Assembly (NCBI RefSeq): GCF_029891735.1
Contig: NZ_JANQDH010000046.1
Coordinates: forward strand, 1-62,381
Reading direction: 5' to 3'
DNA from: Chrysosporum bergii ANA360D
GTDB lineage: Bacteria; Cyanobacteriota; Cyanobacteriia; Cyanobacteriales; Nostocaceae
DNA: 62,381 bases
The first letter of the stretch is position 1, and each line of letters starts with the position of its first letter. A program made the position numbers and the translations under genes. Shown in pieces: positions 17,849 through 26,373 of this stretch. The notes under the pieces were generated by a model. It saw nothing but the letters and a program-made list of their open reading frames with translations, made no database searches and was not told where the DNA came from.

Positions 17849-17946
17849 TCCGGAAAATGGTAAGTTAGGAAGGAAGATGGAATTGGTAGATGCACCCTGA
17901 TAACTAACTCCCCTGACTGGTTAACACCTGTGAGGGGATTTTTTTT
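17849..17946 (+). ncRNA. nsiR1: NsiR1-type unit 1 (intact)
   Basis: TCCGGA lies at 17849-17854. The predicted RNA of about 60 bases starts near 17885 and ends at the terminator CCCCT...AGGGGATTTTTTTT. It is the unit nearest hetF and among the best preserved. NsiR1 in Nostoc PCC 7120 is heterocyst-specific and acts on hetF expression. Confidence 0.85.
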
Positions 17947-17980
17947 GCCTAATGGGCTGTGAAATTTGATTAAAAATCTT

Positions 17981-18079
17981 TCCGGACGGTGGTAGGGGAA
18001 GAAGGAAGATTGAATTGGTAGATGCACCCTGATAACTAACACCCCTGACTGGTTAACACCTGTGAGGGGATTTTTTTTT
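17981..18079 (+). ncRNA. nsiR1: NsiR1-type unit 2 (intact)
   Basis: TCCGGA lies at 17981-17986, followed by the same GGTAGATGCACCCTGATAAC core and terminator as unit 1 with a nine-T run. The transcribed part differs from unit 1 at very few positions (TAACAC for TAACTC before the stem). Confidence 0.85.
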
Positions 18080-18112
18080 GTTTCTTGAAGACTAATGATG
18101 ATGGTGAGTTTC

Positions 18113-18189
18113 TCCGGAGAATGGTAGATGTAGCAGGAAGATTTAATTAATTCCCCTATCTGACTAACACTCATTGGTTGATTTTTTTT
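18113..18189 (+). ncRNA. nsiR1: NsiR1-type unit 3 (shortened, broken terminator)
   Basis: TCCGGA lies at 18113-18118. The GGTAGATGCACCCTGATAAC core is missing, so the unit is about 20 bases shorter. The 3' arm reads TTGGTTG instead of AGGGG and cannot pair with the CCCCT arm, although the T run remains. It is probably not a functional RNA gene. Confidence 0.6.
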
Positions 18190-18221
18190 GGCTCTCAACA
18201 CTAAATATAATGGTACGTTTC

Positions 18222-18318
18222 TCCGGAGAGTGGTAGTCGTAATCTGAATATTGAATTGGCAGATGCAACCTGATAATTAGTTCCCCTGCCTGACTAACAC
18301 TCAGTAGGGGATTTTTTT
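18222..18318 (+). ncRNA. nsiR1: NsiR1-type unit 4 (intact, diverged)
   Basis: TCCGGA lies at 18222-18227. The core reads GGCAGATGCAACCTGATAAT, and the stem CCCCT/AGGGG before a seven-T run is preserved. It looks able to be transcribed and terminated. Confidence 0.78.
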
Positions 18319-18360
18319 ACTCTGCAAACACCAATCATCATATCATTAATGACAATTTTG

Positions 18361-18458
18361 TCCAGAATAAACTCAACTCTTTTATCTCAAAATAGATTCT
18401 TGATCCATGCGTCCTGATAATTAACTCCCCTAAACTGCCACCACTAAGGGATTTTTTT
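18361..18458 (+). ncRNA. nsiR1: NsiR1-type unit 5 (diverged)
   Basis: The promoter box is TCCAGA rather than TCCGGA (18361-18366). The core is only partly recognisable (ATGCGTCCTGATAATTAACT). The terminator stem CCCCTaaa...AAGGGA with seven T residues still looks functional. Confidence 0.65.
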
Positions 18459-18499
18459 ATGTTGGGTATGAGCAACATTCCCGTTTGTGACAATTTGAT

Positions 18500-18590
18500 T
18501 TGGAACATCCTATTTAGTCCTAGAAAAGTTTATCAGTAGATACGCTCTAATAACTAGTTACCCTTGCTGGCTAACACCACAGGGTTTTTT
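18500..18590 (+). ncRNA. nsiR1: NsiR1-type unit 6 (strongly diverged)
   Basis: No good TCCGGA box is present (TTTGGA at the expected place). The transcribed segment (GTAGATACGCTCTAATAACT) and a short terminator, CCCTTG...CAGGG followed by six T residues, mark it as a family member. Confidence 0.6.
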
Positions 18591-18628
18591 ATTCAAGCAA
18601 AATGACAACAAATCCTGTAAAAGATTTA

Positions 18629-18722
18629 TCCGGAGGGCTAGACTTAACCTGAGAACATTTAATTAGTAGATGCACCCCGATAAATAACTCCCGTAGCTGA
18701 CAAACATTTGAGGGATTGTTTT
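18629..18722 (+). ncRNA. nsiR1: NsiR1-type unit 7 (last unit)
   Basis: TCCGGA lies at 18629-18634. The core GTAGATGCACCCCGATAAAT is close to unit 1. The terminator stem is weak (CTCCC...GAGGGA) and the T run is interrupted by G, so termination may be leaky. Confidence 0.68.
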
Positions 18723-19298
18723 GGTAAGGTTTATTTATATTTGTTATCCCACCAAATAAGCTGTTGCATCTTGTACCAGTCGGAGTTTAGTTCATAGTAC
18801 CACAACTAACTTATCCTAATAATAGGCCTAAACAGAAACTACTGTCTAGATGTGTTTCTAGATTATGTTACATTGTTCTGACTTAATTGGCAACCTATCC
18901 GCCGTGATAGTTTTCAAAATACTTTAACTGCTGATTACAGTTTGTAGCTTTCTTGACCCTAACACTATTACCTTTAGTGTAAAAAAATACTGCATTGCTG
19001 CTAGAATTTTGGCAGTTGCTCGAAGTATATTTTAGCTATTATACAAAACTATATCTTGTAGATGCTTAGGTTATGGTTTCCTCAATCATATCATATATTT
19101 TGGCAAAATATATATGGATTTTTGTTGATTGGTTTTGATCATTGAAAAAGCAGGGGCATCCTTTCAGTACAGGACAGACACGAAATTTGCGACTTGAACA
19201 CATTGCCGTTGTCTCAAACCCTTAATTTTTTTTATAATTTTATTGTTGATTTTTTCACAATATGGTTGTCTCCATAAACCTTATATACGTATAGCCTC
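18723..19298. other. AT-rich intergenic region between the NsiR1 array and the thioredoxin-like gene
   Basis: 576 bases without a recognisable gene. A short ACACTA/TAGTGT inverted repeat near 18960-18980 is followed by A residues, not T, on the coding side, so it is not a plus-strand terminator. The promoter for the thioredoxin-like gene is expected in the last 150 bases. Confidence 0.4.
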
Positions 19299-19619
19299 AT
19301 GAGTTTAGCTGTTATTAAGTTTTCTTCAGAAGAGTGCGGTATCTGCCACAAAATGTCTTTTTATGACAGCAAGGTAGCTGAAGAGTTGGGTTTGCAATTT
19401 ATCGATGTAAAAATGCAAGATACGGCTACTTACCGTAAGTATCGCCAAATTTTGTTGTCTCAATATCCAGATAAATCAGAAATGGGATGGCCCACTTACA
19501 TTGTCTGTGATTCTCCAGAAGGGGAATTTCAGATTATAGGTGAAGTAAAGGGGGGACATCCCAAGGGTGAGTTTAGAACTCGTTTACAAGAAGTTGTTAA
19601 TTCGGCGGATGGGGGATAG
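19299..19619 (+). CDS. Thioredoxin-like protein with CGIC active site
   Basis: This 106-residue protein of the thioredoxin fold has a redox motif C13-G-I-C16 near the N-terminus (FSSEECGICHKMSF) and the conserved WPTYIV cis-Pro segment. It lacks the usual WCGPC context, so it is a divergent member. It is probably cytosolic, since no signal peptide is visible. The substrate is unknown. Confidence 0.8.
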   Translation: MSLAVIKFSSEECGICHKMSFYDSKVAEELGLQFIDVKMQDTATYRKYRQILLSQYPDKSEMGWPTYIVCDSPEGEFQIIGEVKGGHPKGEFRTRLQEVVNSADGG

Positions 19620-19628
19620 GAAAAAACC

Positions 19629-19853
19629 CTAAACTATCTCAAATGATGTGACTTCCAGGACAGGGCCAATCATGGCTGTGGTCATGATGTCTTCGCGCAC
19701 CTGTCCTGTAACTTTTGCTGTTTGTCCGGCTTTGAGCAAGTTTTTGTCAGCACTTTTGAGGATTTCGTAAGTGTTACCCTCATCTGTAACTAACGCCCAA
19801 GCGCCAATACCAATATCTCGGCGTTGAATTGTACCTGTAACTGTAATGCTCAT
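19629..19853 (-). CDS. Small OB-fold-like conserved protein
   Basis: A 74-residue protein beginning MSITVTGTIQRRDIGIGAWA. The frame is open further upstream, but that part (Pro/Ser/His-rich) is intergenic in character, so the ATG at 19853 is chosen. Alternating beta-strand patterns (VTGTIQ, AWALVTDEGNTYEIL, AKVTGQVREDIM, PVLEVTSFEIV) suggest an OB-like barrel. Function unknown. It lies 15 bases upstream of the thioredoxin-like gene stop (convergent) and downstream of the subtilase on the same strand. Confidence 0.72.
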   Translation of the reverse strand: MSITVTGTIQRRDIGIGAWALVTDEGNTYEILKSADKNLLKAGQTAKVTGQVREDIMTTAMIGPVLEVTSFEIV

Positions 19854-19919
19854 AATTAAGGAAGTAGGACTTGGGGAGTGGGGGAAATGTGGTATGCAGC
19901 CCAATTCCCTATTGTTATT

Positions 19920-21770
19920 TTACACTCTTTGATTTTCGGTTTTTAATGCTAAACGAGCTAGTCCATAACACAGTAAGGCATTGATCATGAGGAAGCTGCG
20001 GGCTAAGTTGCCACTCCCTAACCCCCAAACGGCTGGGTCATAAATGGCACTACAGGTCAGAAATGCAGCAAAGCCGAGGCTGGAACCAATGGCAAACAAT
20101 TTCCAGCTAGGATGTCCTAATAATAATGCTATTAACACTATGGGAATTAGCACGCTGGCAAATATGGGATTTAAGGCGTTTGTTCCCTGTAGGGTGTTGC
20201 CTAGTTCGGGAATGGAACTGCCTAAAAGCCGAAAAGGCCATTGGGGTAGGTCAAAGATATATATTCCTTTGAGGAAGAATAACCCAGAACTACCAGCAAT
20301 TAAGCCACTGGATAAAGACCAACCCCAGGTGAAGGGGAAGTAAACCCGTAAAAACCAAGCCAGCAGGTAGGAACCCAGTACCATGAGCAGCTTGGGTATT
20401 AATGCTACTGCACCGCCATCAATCCAAAAGCGGGGGTTAAGATAGCCGTTATCTCGCAACCAGCGAAAGAAGTCTTGGAAGCTGATTTGTCCTGTGGTGG
20501 CTAGTTTGACTGCGGCTTCCGCATTGAGTTGTCCAGCGCCGTAATAGTTTAAGCTATCCTCTTGGATAAGTCTTGCTGATTGCTTGAGGACTTTTAGTAC
20601 TTCTTCTGGTTCTGCAACTCCTGAAGCTTTAATTAATGCAGCCACACCGGCAACGTGAGGGGATGCCATGCTTGTACCTTGGAGTCCGAGAAATATTCCC
20701 TCGCTGTTGTTTTCAGGGTCGATAGTTTCTTGGAGGATTTTACCAGCATCACTACCACCGGGGGCAGAAATATCAACCCCTGCGCCAAAGTTGGAGTAAG
20801 GGGCTTTTTCTCCGTCTGAACCGAAGGCAGCAACACCAATAACATGGGGATAACGTGCAGGATAACTAGCGCCGTTGTGATTTTCATTGCCGGCGGCAGC
20901 AATAATGGTTACGCCTTTTTTATAGGCGTAGTCAATGGCTTCTTTCATTAATTGGCTTTCACCACTGCCTCCTAAGCTCATGTTAATTACATCAGCACCG
21001 TTGTCAGCTGCGAATTTGATCGCTGCGGCAATATCGGCTACGGTTCCCCCTCCATAGTCACTGAGTACTTTTAAGGGCATGAGATTGGCTTGGTAAGCAA
21101 TGCCAGCTACACCATATTGGTTATTGGTAGATTGGGCAATGGTGCCGGCTACGTGAGTACCATGTCCGTTGTCGTCTGCGGCTTCTGGGCGATCGCTAAC
21201 AAAATCATAACCGGGGACGAATTTGGTATCTACTAGGTCACGCACGCGAGTTATACCAGTGTCAATTACCGCTACTGTAACACCGCTTCCTTTGGTTTGA
21301 CTCCATGCGCCTTCTATGCCAATGTTGTGTAGATTCCACTGTTTGCTGTAATATTGATCATTAGGGCTATTTAATGAGGGATTTGCTGGATGATTTGGAG
21401 ATGAAAAAATTTCTTCATATCCCGTCGCTGCGGCAGACCCAGGAATAGTGTAGATGTAATTTGGCTCGATTAATTGTGTAAGTTGGGCAAAAGGAGATTT
21501 TTTCAGTTTTTTCAGCCGCTGGGAATCGCCTTCAATAATGTACACATGATCCTGCGCCGAAAATTGGTTGTCTAATCGGGGTGTAACGCTGTATTCTTGA
21601 GCGATCGCTTGTAAATTATGCTGTAATACCTCTGGGGAAATATCTTCTCGAAAATCTAGCACAATTGTTTCAAAATCGCCTTTGGCTGCTAAACCCTGGA
21701 AATTCAGGAACCCAAAAACAGCCGCCCCAAGCCCGATGACAAATAAGCAAAGTAATATAAGTTTTTTCAT
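19920..21770 (-). CDS. Subtilase (S8) serine protease with C-terminal membrane domain
   Basis: The 616-residue protein has an N-terminal signal/anchor helix and a propeptide region (about 30-130). The S8 catalytic domain carries the complete triad: Asp in VTVAVIDTGIT, His in NGHGTHVAGT and Ser in LQGTSMASPHVAG. The oxyanion Asn is in IIAAAGNENHNG. The last 180 residues hold about four to five transmembrane helices, an architecture typical of a cyanobacterial subtilase group. It probably acts in the periplasm or at the outer face of the membrane. It is divergent from the gene at 21880, with about 110 bases between them. Confidence 0.93.
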   Translation of the reverse strand: MKKLILLCLFVIGLGAAVFGFLNFQGLAAKGDFETIVLDFREDISPEVLQHNLQAIAQEYSVTPRLDNQFSAQDHVYIIEGDSQRLKKLKKSPFAQLTQLIEPNYIYTIPGSAAATGYEEIFSSPNHPANPSLNSPNDQYYSKQWNLHNIGIEGAWSQTKGSGVTVAVIDTGITRVRDLVDTKFVPGYDFVSDRPEAADDNGHGTHVAGTIAQSTNNQYGVAGIAYQANLMPLKVLSDYGGGTVADIAAAIKFAADNGADVINMSLGGSGESQLMKEAIDYAYKKGVTIIAAAGNENHNGASYPARYPHVIGVAAFGSDGEKAPYSNFGAGVDISAPGGSDAGKILQETIDPENNSEGIFLGLQGTSMASPHVAGVAALIKASGVAEPEEVLKVLKQSARLIQEDSLNYYGAGQLNAEAAVKLATTGQISFQDFFRWLRDNGYLNPRFWIDGGAVALIPKLLMVLGSYLLAWFLRVYFPFTWGWSLSSGLIAGSSGLFFLKGIYIFDLPQWPFRLLGSSIPELGNTLQGTNALNPIFASVLIPIVLIALLLGHPSWKLFAIGSSLGFAAFLTCSAIYDPAVWGLGSGNLARSFLMINALLCYGLARLALKTENQRV

Positions 21771-21879
21771 TTCAACTGATCACAGCTTTTTGTCGGTTTG
21801 CTCACCACCATAACTCATCTTCATACCTCATTGCTGTACTTTGTACAATTTTTACTCAATACTGAGGAACATTTAAACA

Positions 21880-22305
21880 ATGGAACGTGGTCTTTTATGG
21901 TTACCTTTGTTAGCAGCATTTTTCTGGTTGGCTTGGCAAGGCTCAAGGGAGTACCAAAAACTTGAGGGGTATCGTGTTTGGGCGCAGCAGTTTGACAAGT
22001 CCAAGTATGATATTTATGCGGTATTAGGTTTAAAAGATAACAAAATAACTTGGGGGAAACCCTCACCTAAAGGACTGGTAGAACTAGAAACTTTTTCTGT
22101 GCTGGATGTCAAGGAAATACGTCTTTTAGTGGATAATAAAGTTGTAGAAACAGAAAACTACCCCCGCCAAGGTGGAGTTATTCAGGTGGAATTTCTCTTG
22201 TCTGAATCTCAGTCAGTACGTATTCCATTTACAGAAGTTCCTCTAGCGGCAAATTGGGCTAAATATTTGCAAGGAGTCCGGCGTAGTTTAAATTTTGACC
22301 AATGA
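21880..22305 (+). CDS. Conserved cyanobacterial membrane-anchored protein of unknown function
   Basis: The 141-residue protein has one N-terminal transmembrane helix (RGLLWLPLLAAFFWLAWQG). A beta-rich soluble part follows (YDIYAVLGLKDNKITWGKPS, KEIRLLVDNKVVE). I do not recognise a named domain. It sits 10 bases upstream of thiD and is probably co-transcribed with it, but it shows no feature linking it to thiamine synthesis. Confidence 0.75.
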   Translation: MERGLLWLPLLAAFFWLAWQGSREYQKLEGYRVWAQQFDKSKYDIYAVLGLKDNKITWGKPSPKGLVELETFSVLDVKEIRLLVDNKVVETENYPRQGGVIQVEFLLSESQSVRIPFTEVPLAANWAKYLQGVRRSLNFDQ

Positions 22306-22315
22306 TCAATAACTA

Positions 22316-23137
22316 ATGAATATTGCTATAAATTCCAGAGTTCCTGTAGCTTTAACCATTGCTGGTTCAGATAGTGGGGGCGGTGCGGGTATTCAAGCTG
22401 ATTTACGTACCTTTGCTTTTCATTGTGTCCACGGTACTAGTGCCATTACTTGTGTGACAGCACAAAATACTTTAGGAGTGGCGCGGGTTGATGCTATGCC
22501 AACAGAGGCGGTTATAGCCCAAATTGAAGCAGTGGCTACAGATATTGGCGTCCAAGCTGCTAAAACTGGAATGTTGCTCAACCAAGAAATTATCTCTGCC
22601 GTTGCCCAACAAGTAGAAAGGTTACAAATCAATAATTTAGTAGTTGACCCTGTAATGGTGTCACGCACGGGGGCGCAATTAATTGATGATGATGCGGTAA
22701 AGACTCTACGTAATGCTTTATTACCTAAAGCGGCCATTGTCACCCCCAATCGTTACGAGGCGCAAATTTTGAGCGGTTTACCAATTAATACTTTAGATGA
22801 TATGCGGGCAGCTGCTCAAATCATACACCAAAATCTGAGGGTAAAAGCTGTTTTAGTCAAGGGGGGTGGGATGCAAGGCAATTCACGGGGGGTTGATATC
22901 TGGTTTGATGGGCAAAAACTGGAAAGTTTGATCACAAAACCAGTGGAGACCAAAAATACCCACGGTACTGGTTGTACATTATCAGCTGCGATCGCTGCTA
23001 ATTTGTCCATGGGTATGGAGTTATGGTCGGCTGTACAAAAAGCAAAGGCGTATGTCACCACTGCACTCACTTACGCCCTAGATATTGGCCAAGGACAAGG
23101 CCCTGTGGGACACTTTTTTCCTCTAGTATTGGGCTAG
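22316..23137 (+). CDS. thiD: Hydroxymethylpyrimidine (phosphate) kinase ThiD
   Basis: ThiD phosphorylates HMP and HMP-P in thiamine pyrophosphate synthesis. The 273 residues show the ribokinase-like fold: TIAGSDSGGGAGIQADLRTF at the N-terminus (substrate site), the VDPVMVSRTGAQLI segment, and the anion hole with catalytic Asp region in TKNTHGTGCTLSAAIAANL. The length is normal. No thiE domain is fused, and no TPP riboswitch signature was seen upstream. Confidence 0.95.
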   Translation: MNIAINSRVPVALTIAGSDSGGGAGIQADLRTFAFHCVHGTSAITCVTAQNTLGVARVDAMPTEAVIAQIEAVATDIGVQAAKTGMLLNQEIISAVAQQVERLQINNLVVDPVMVSRTGAQLIDDDAVKTLRNALLPKAAIVTPNRYEAQILSGLPINTLDDMRAAAQIIHQNLRVKAVLVKGGGMQGNSRGVDIWFDGQKLESLITKPVETKNTHGTGCTLSAAIAANLSMGMELWSAVQKAKAYVTTALTYALDIGQGQGPVGHFFPLVLG

Positions 23138-23208
23138 TTCCCAGGGTCACTATACTTTGATAATATCGCTGTAACATATTATATTTGATTTTTGATACCA
23201 AGCCACAG

Positions 23209-23772
23209 ATGCAAACAACCGCAAGTTCTATTCACCAGCACCCAGCCAAACCGCCCCAACCGCAAACCTACTCTCCCTCTGTGCCACTCTATGTCTACCG
23301 GGAGTTGGCAACAGAGTTAAAGTTAACACAAGCCAAACTAGATGTACTGACTAGCCAAAATCACCAACTAGAGGAAGAAAATCAATTACTAAGGGAGGAA
23401 ATCAGCAAAGTTATACAGTCTGTTTTACATCTGCAAAAGTTGATAGATTCTAGTCCTCAACGGAAGCATAATCAAGTTAACCATGTTACTCATCAAATCA
23501 AAACTCCCCCCCAAGAATCCTCTCCGCGTCCGTCGGTAGTTAAACAAACCAGACCTGACCCTCACTTCTCAGCACCACAAGAAATAAATCACCCAACGAT
23601 GCCAGAAACATATTTGATAGAAGAGGAACAGGTCAAATATTCTCCTGGTAGGGAAAAAGAAGTTAAAGAATTCAGTGGCTGGTGGTTAGCCATGACCATT
23701 GTGTTAATCATGCTCACTGCTTTTGGTGCTGGATATTTAATTGTGCGCCCTTTGTTTGAACATCAGAGATGA
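23209..23772 (+). CDS. Coiled-coil protein with C-terminal membrane anchor
   Basis: The protein begins MQTTASSIHQH at an ATG; an upstream TTG at 23185 is less likely. It has a Pro/Gln-rich N-terminus and a heptad coiled coil at about residues 30-85 (ELKLTQAKLDVLTSQNHQLEEENQLLREEI). A disordered Ser/Pro-rich linker leads to one transmembrane helix near the C-terminus (WWLAMTIVLIMLTAFGAGYLI). No named family is recognised. It lies between thiD and glnB on the same strand. Confidence 0.72.
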   Translation: MQTTASSIHQHPAKPPQPQTYSPSVPLYVYRELATELKLTQAKLDVLTSQNHQLEEENQLLREEISKVIQSVLHLQKLIDSSPQRKHNQVNHVTHQIKTPPQESSPRPSVVKQTRPDPHFSAPQEINHPTMPETYLIEEEQVKYSPGREKEVKEFSGWWLAMTIVLIMLTAFGAGYLIVRPLFEHQR

Positions 23773-23877
23773 CCAGTGATGGTATTGTTGTACAACCCGA
23801 TAATATCAGGCTACATCTCCAATTGAAAAATATAGAGTTTTACGCCTATCGGGTAAATTAATAAACGAACCTATTAA

Positions 23878-24234
<357 letters not shown>

Positions 24235-24278
24235 GTATTGACTGCTGTTTAGTAGCTTGACTAACAGAATGCGATACA

Positions 24279-24308
24279 AGCCCCGTCCTTCTAGGACGGC
24301 TTTTTTTG
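24279..24308 (+). terminator. Intrinsic terminator of glnB
   Basis: The hairpin CCGTCC-TTCTA-GGACGG, extended by AAGC/GCTT-like flanks, is followed by seven T residues about 45 bases after the glnB stop. The remaining intergenic DNA to 24560 is AT-rich with no recognised gene. Confidence 0.88.
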
Positions 24309-24560
24309 GCTTATATCCCACATAAAATACAAAACAATACACATAGGATAAGATCATTATTTATTAAGTTTAATAAATAATAATAATGTTTTATGTCTCA
24401 ATGTTACGAAAAATTGCCTAATTTAAGTATTTTTTAAAATTGCTCATAATTCTTCATTACACTTGAGATATATATAAAGAGTTTTTTGCATAGCCAGGAA
24501 ATGATTAATTGACAACCTTGATTTTAAATACAAAGCTTTTTCTCATCAGGAGGGTGAAAA

Positions 24561-24809
24561 ATGATTAATTACTGCCCTTGTTGTTCAGGATTACTTTTAC
24601 CGCATATACGTGTCTCAGGCTTTGCTTGGTTTTGTCGCCGTTGTTGGCAAGATATGCCAGTATATAATCGACTAACTTCTGGTTTACCAGAACAGGTTAT
24701 GACGGAAAAAACAGCAGATAAAATTCACAATCGCGACAATCAGATATTTTTTACCAGTAAAGGTAAAACTATCACCGGATGGATTGGAGTACAAGATTTG
24801 CCGGTCTAA
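24561..24809 (+). CDS. Small zinc-ribbon-like protein
   Basis: This 82-residue protein has two CxxC pairs, CPCC near residue 5 and CRRC near residue 26 (FAWFCRRCWQDMP), which fit a zinc ribbon. AGGAGG-like sequence 10 bases before the ATG supports the start. The C-terminal part is hydrophilic. Similar short proteins are common in Nostocales; function unknown. It could bind nucleic acid or a protein partner. Confidence 0.75.
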   Translation: MINYCPCCSGLLLPHIRVSGFAWFCRRCWQDMPVYNRLTSGLPEQVMTEKTADKIHNRDNQIFFTSKGKTITGWIGVQDLPV

Positions 24810-24837
24810 TACCAAAGACTTAATCACTAGCTTACCC

Positions 24838-24870
24838 AGAATCCCGATATGTTCAAGCCATCGGGATTCT
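24838..24870. terminator. Bidirectional hairpin terminator
   Basis: A perfect 11-base inverted repeat (AGAATCCCGAT / ATCGGGATTCT) with an 11-base loop lies between the zinc-ribbon gene and the convergent DUF4327 gene. Only a broken T-rich tract follows on the plus strand. Confidence 0.65.
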
Positions 24871-24958
24871 TATATTTTCAATTTTCAGGAATCATAGAAT
24901 CTTTACCAACCCAGTGGGCGGTTTTTATTTGCTCATTGGTTATCTTTTTTTTTGCTGA

Positions 24959-25180
24959 TCAATCTTCTTCCCATGTTTCACTACTCAATAGATCAATAAT
25001 TCTATCTCTGAGTAAAAACTCATTTCTTTCTAGTTCTAACTCAAACAATATCCAGTCGTGATTAGGAACATATTTACATAAGGAATAAATTGGCTTTTGA
25101 CGGTCAATAAGACCCTTTTGAACTAGTTGGCGTGCTTCTTCCCTGATCAACCCAATATGATATTTAACAGCAGTATCCAT
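24959..25180 (-). CDS. DUF4327 family protein
   Basis: This 73-residue protein begins MDTAVKYHIGLIREEARQLV and contains the IDRQKPIYSLCKYVPNHDW and NEFLLRDRIIDLL segments that define DUF4327, a small family confined mostly to cyanobacteria. No function is known. The full family length is present. Confidence 0.85.
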   Translation of the reverse strand: MDTAVKYHIGLIREEARQLVQKGLIDRQKPIYSLCKYVPNHDWILFELELERNEFLLRDRIIDLLSSETWEED

Positions 25181-25745
25181 ACACCGTTCCTTTGCTTTTA
25201 ATTAAGGAATTGATACTCAACACAATAAGTTTTTTTGGCTCTATCTTCAACTTATACAAAAAAAAGAGCAAAAATGTTAAGAATCAAAACATTTTGATGG
25301 TGATAGCCATTTCTTTTTCTAGTACAACAATGCAGTTACAGAGATAAATTTTTGTGATGATTCCAGCCTAAACTGACATTCACCGCCCTAACCATGAGAA
25401 ATCGCGGCTTCACCCTGGGTAGTCGAGTTGGACGAACTGGGCGCAGGTGAGGTGGCTTCATGACTGACCGTGGCCCTGTGCAGCATATGAATAAACCGAC
25501 TCTATGCCTCCACACTTTGCCTAGGATCGCATATTTAAACGGGAATTGCTATCAGTCTTGAGATAGACCCATCCAGAAGACTTTAAACCATGAAAAAAAA
25601 TCTCAGCGATCGCCTAGTAGATGGTCTGGTAAAATTCTTTAACAATTAGCGCCAAGTATCCAGAGTTGGCAAATAAAATAGAGATTTGCCAGACTGGTGA
25701 TTGATTCGCTAGGCTATAAATAGCCTATTTCTTCTTGGGTGTGCT
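25181..25745. other. Intergenic region with a GC-richer, potentially structured block
   Basis: 565 bases without a confident gene. The part at about 25377-25540 is clearly richer in G and C than its surroundings and has complementary segments (CTTCACC near 25411 with GGTGAGG near 25450). It could be an RNA gene or a decayed coding fragment. A 19-codon ORF at 25590-25649 (MKKNLSDRLVDGLVKFFNN) could encode an amphipathic micropeptide but has only a weak ribosome-binding site. Confidence 0.35.
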
Positions 25746-26213
25746 ATGGATTCTCAAAGCAAAACCACGGTTTCCAATGCTAGGAAGGGTCATACTCATC
25801 AGTCACTAAAATTGCTGCGATCTACTGAAACTGCTCTGCGTCGCCCTACTGTAGCCATGTTAATACCCATATTACCGCCAAAACTTAGTCATAAGTTACA
25901 AGTAGCATCAAATGTAGCTGATCAATCTTGGCAGGAACTGGTAGAAATTAATTTAGAACAAATTAGCGACTTTGAACTACGTCCAGCACGGATTTATATT
26001 GGTCTCTGTTTTGTTGGTTTTGGGGGGTTGATGATACTTGTACTACTGCTTTATATTAATTCTTTGCATCCTGCTCTTAACACCTTAGACCAAGTTCGCC
26101 AATATTGGTATGAGTATGTTTGGTTTGTGAGCTTGGGTATAACTGGAATGTTTATTTTAGGTAGAGAGGCGATGCGTCCTACTTTAAAAACTAAAAAATC
26201 TCAAAAACTTTAA
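25746..26213 (+). CDS. Two-helix membrane protein of unknown function
   Basis: The 155-residue protein has a hydrophilic N-terminal half (SKLSHKLQVASNVADQSWQEL) and two transmembrane helices, at about 85-105 (IYIGLCFVGFGGLMILVLLL) and about 127-143 (WFVSLGITGMFIL). It ends with a basic tail. It precedes the CheR-PAS gene by 160 bases on the same strand. No family is recognised. Confidence 0.68.
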   Translation: MDSQSKTTVSNARKGHTHQSLKLLRSTETALRRPTVAMLIPILPPKLSHKLQVASNVADQSWQELVEINLEQISDFELRPARIYIGLCFVGFGGLMILVLLLYINSLHPALNTLDQVRQYWYEYVWFVSLGITGMFILGREAMRPTLKTKKSQKL

Positions 26214-26373
26214 AAAACCGTGGATGGTAATCAAAAAAAATTTAATTAATTTAACACTCAGAAGCAAGTAAAGTATAAAATTTGATGATAATCACTGCAA
26301 AAATTAAGAAGATGGGATCAAAAACCATCCTCATTGTTTTTGTGTCCCACCTTTGATTCCCCATTCTTGAATT

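Larger units (their letters stand above)
17849..18722 (+). repeat. Tandem array of seven NsiR1-type small-RNA units
   Basis: Seven diverged direct repeats with a period of about 110-140 bases. A full unit has a TCCGGA box, then a promoter-proximal segment, GGTAGATGCACCCTGATAAC, and CCCCTGACTGGTTAACACC, whose CCCCT pairs with AGGGG before seven or more T residues. A TCCGGA box near -35 is the signature of heterocyst-specific (DIF-type) promoters in Nostoc PCC 7120. NsiR1 of that strain is encoded in such a tandem array next to hetF and is transcribed divergently from it. The layout here is the same. Confidence 0.88.

Noticed and set aside
17647-18201. A 184-codon minus-strand frame across the NsiR1 units and repeat copy 2
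   Set aside because: It merely reads through the tandem small-RNA repeats in antisense; its repeated peptide blocks mirror the DNA repeats, and it has no protein-like composition or ribosome-binding site.
18955-18990. Terminator hairpin ACACTA/TAGTGT
   Set aside because: It is followed by A residues on the plus strand, and the T run on the minus strand precedes the stem, so it cannot be an intrinsic terminator.
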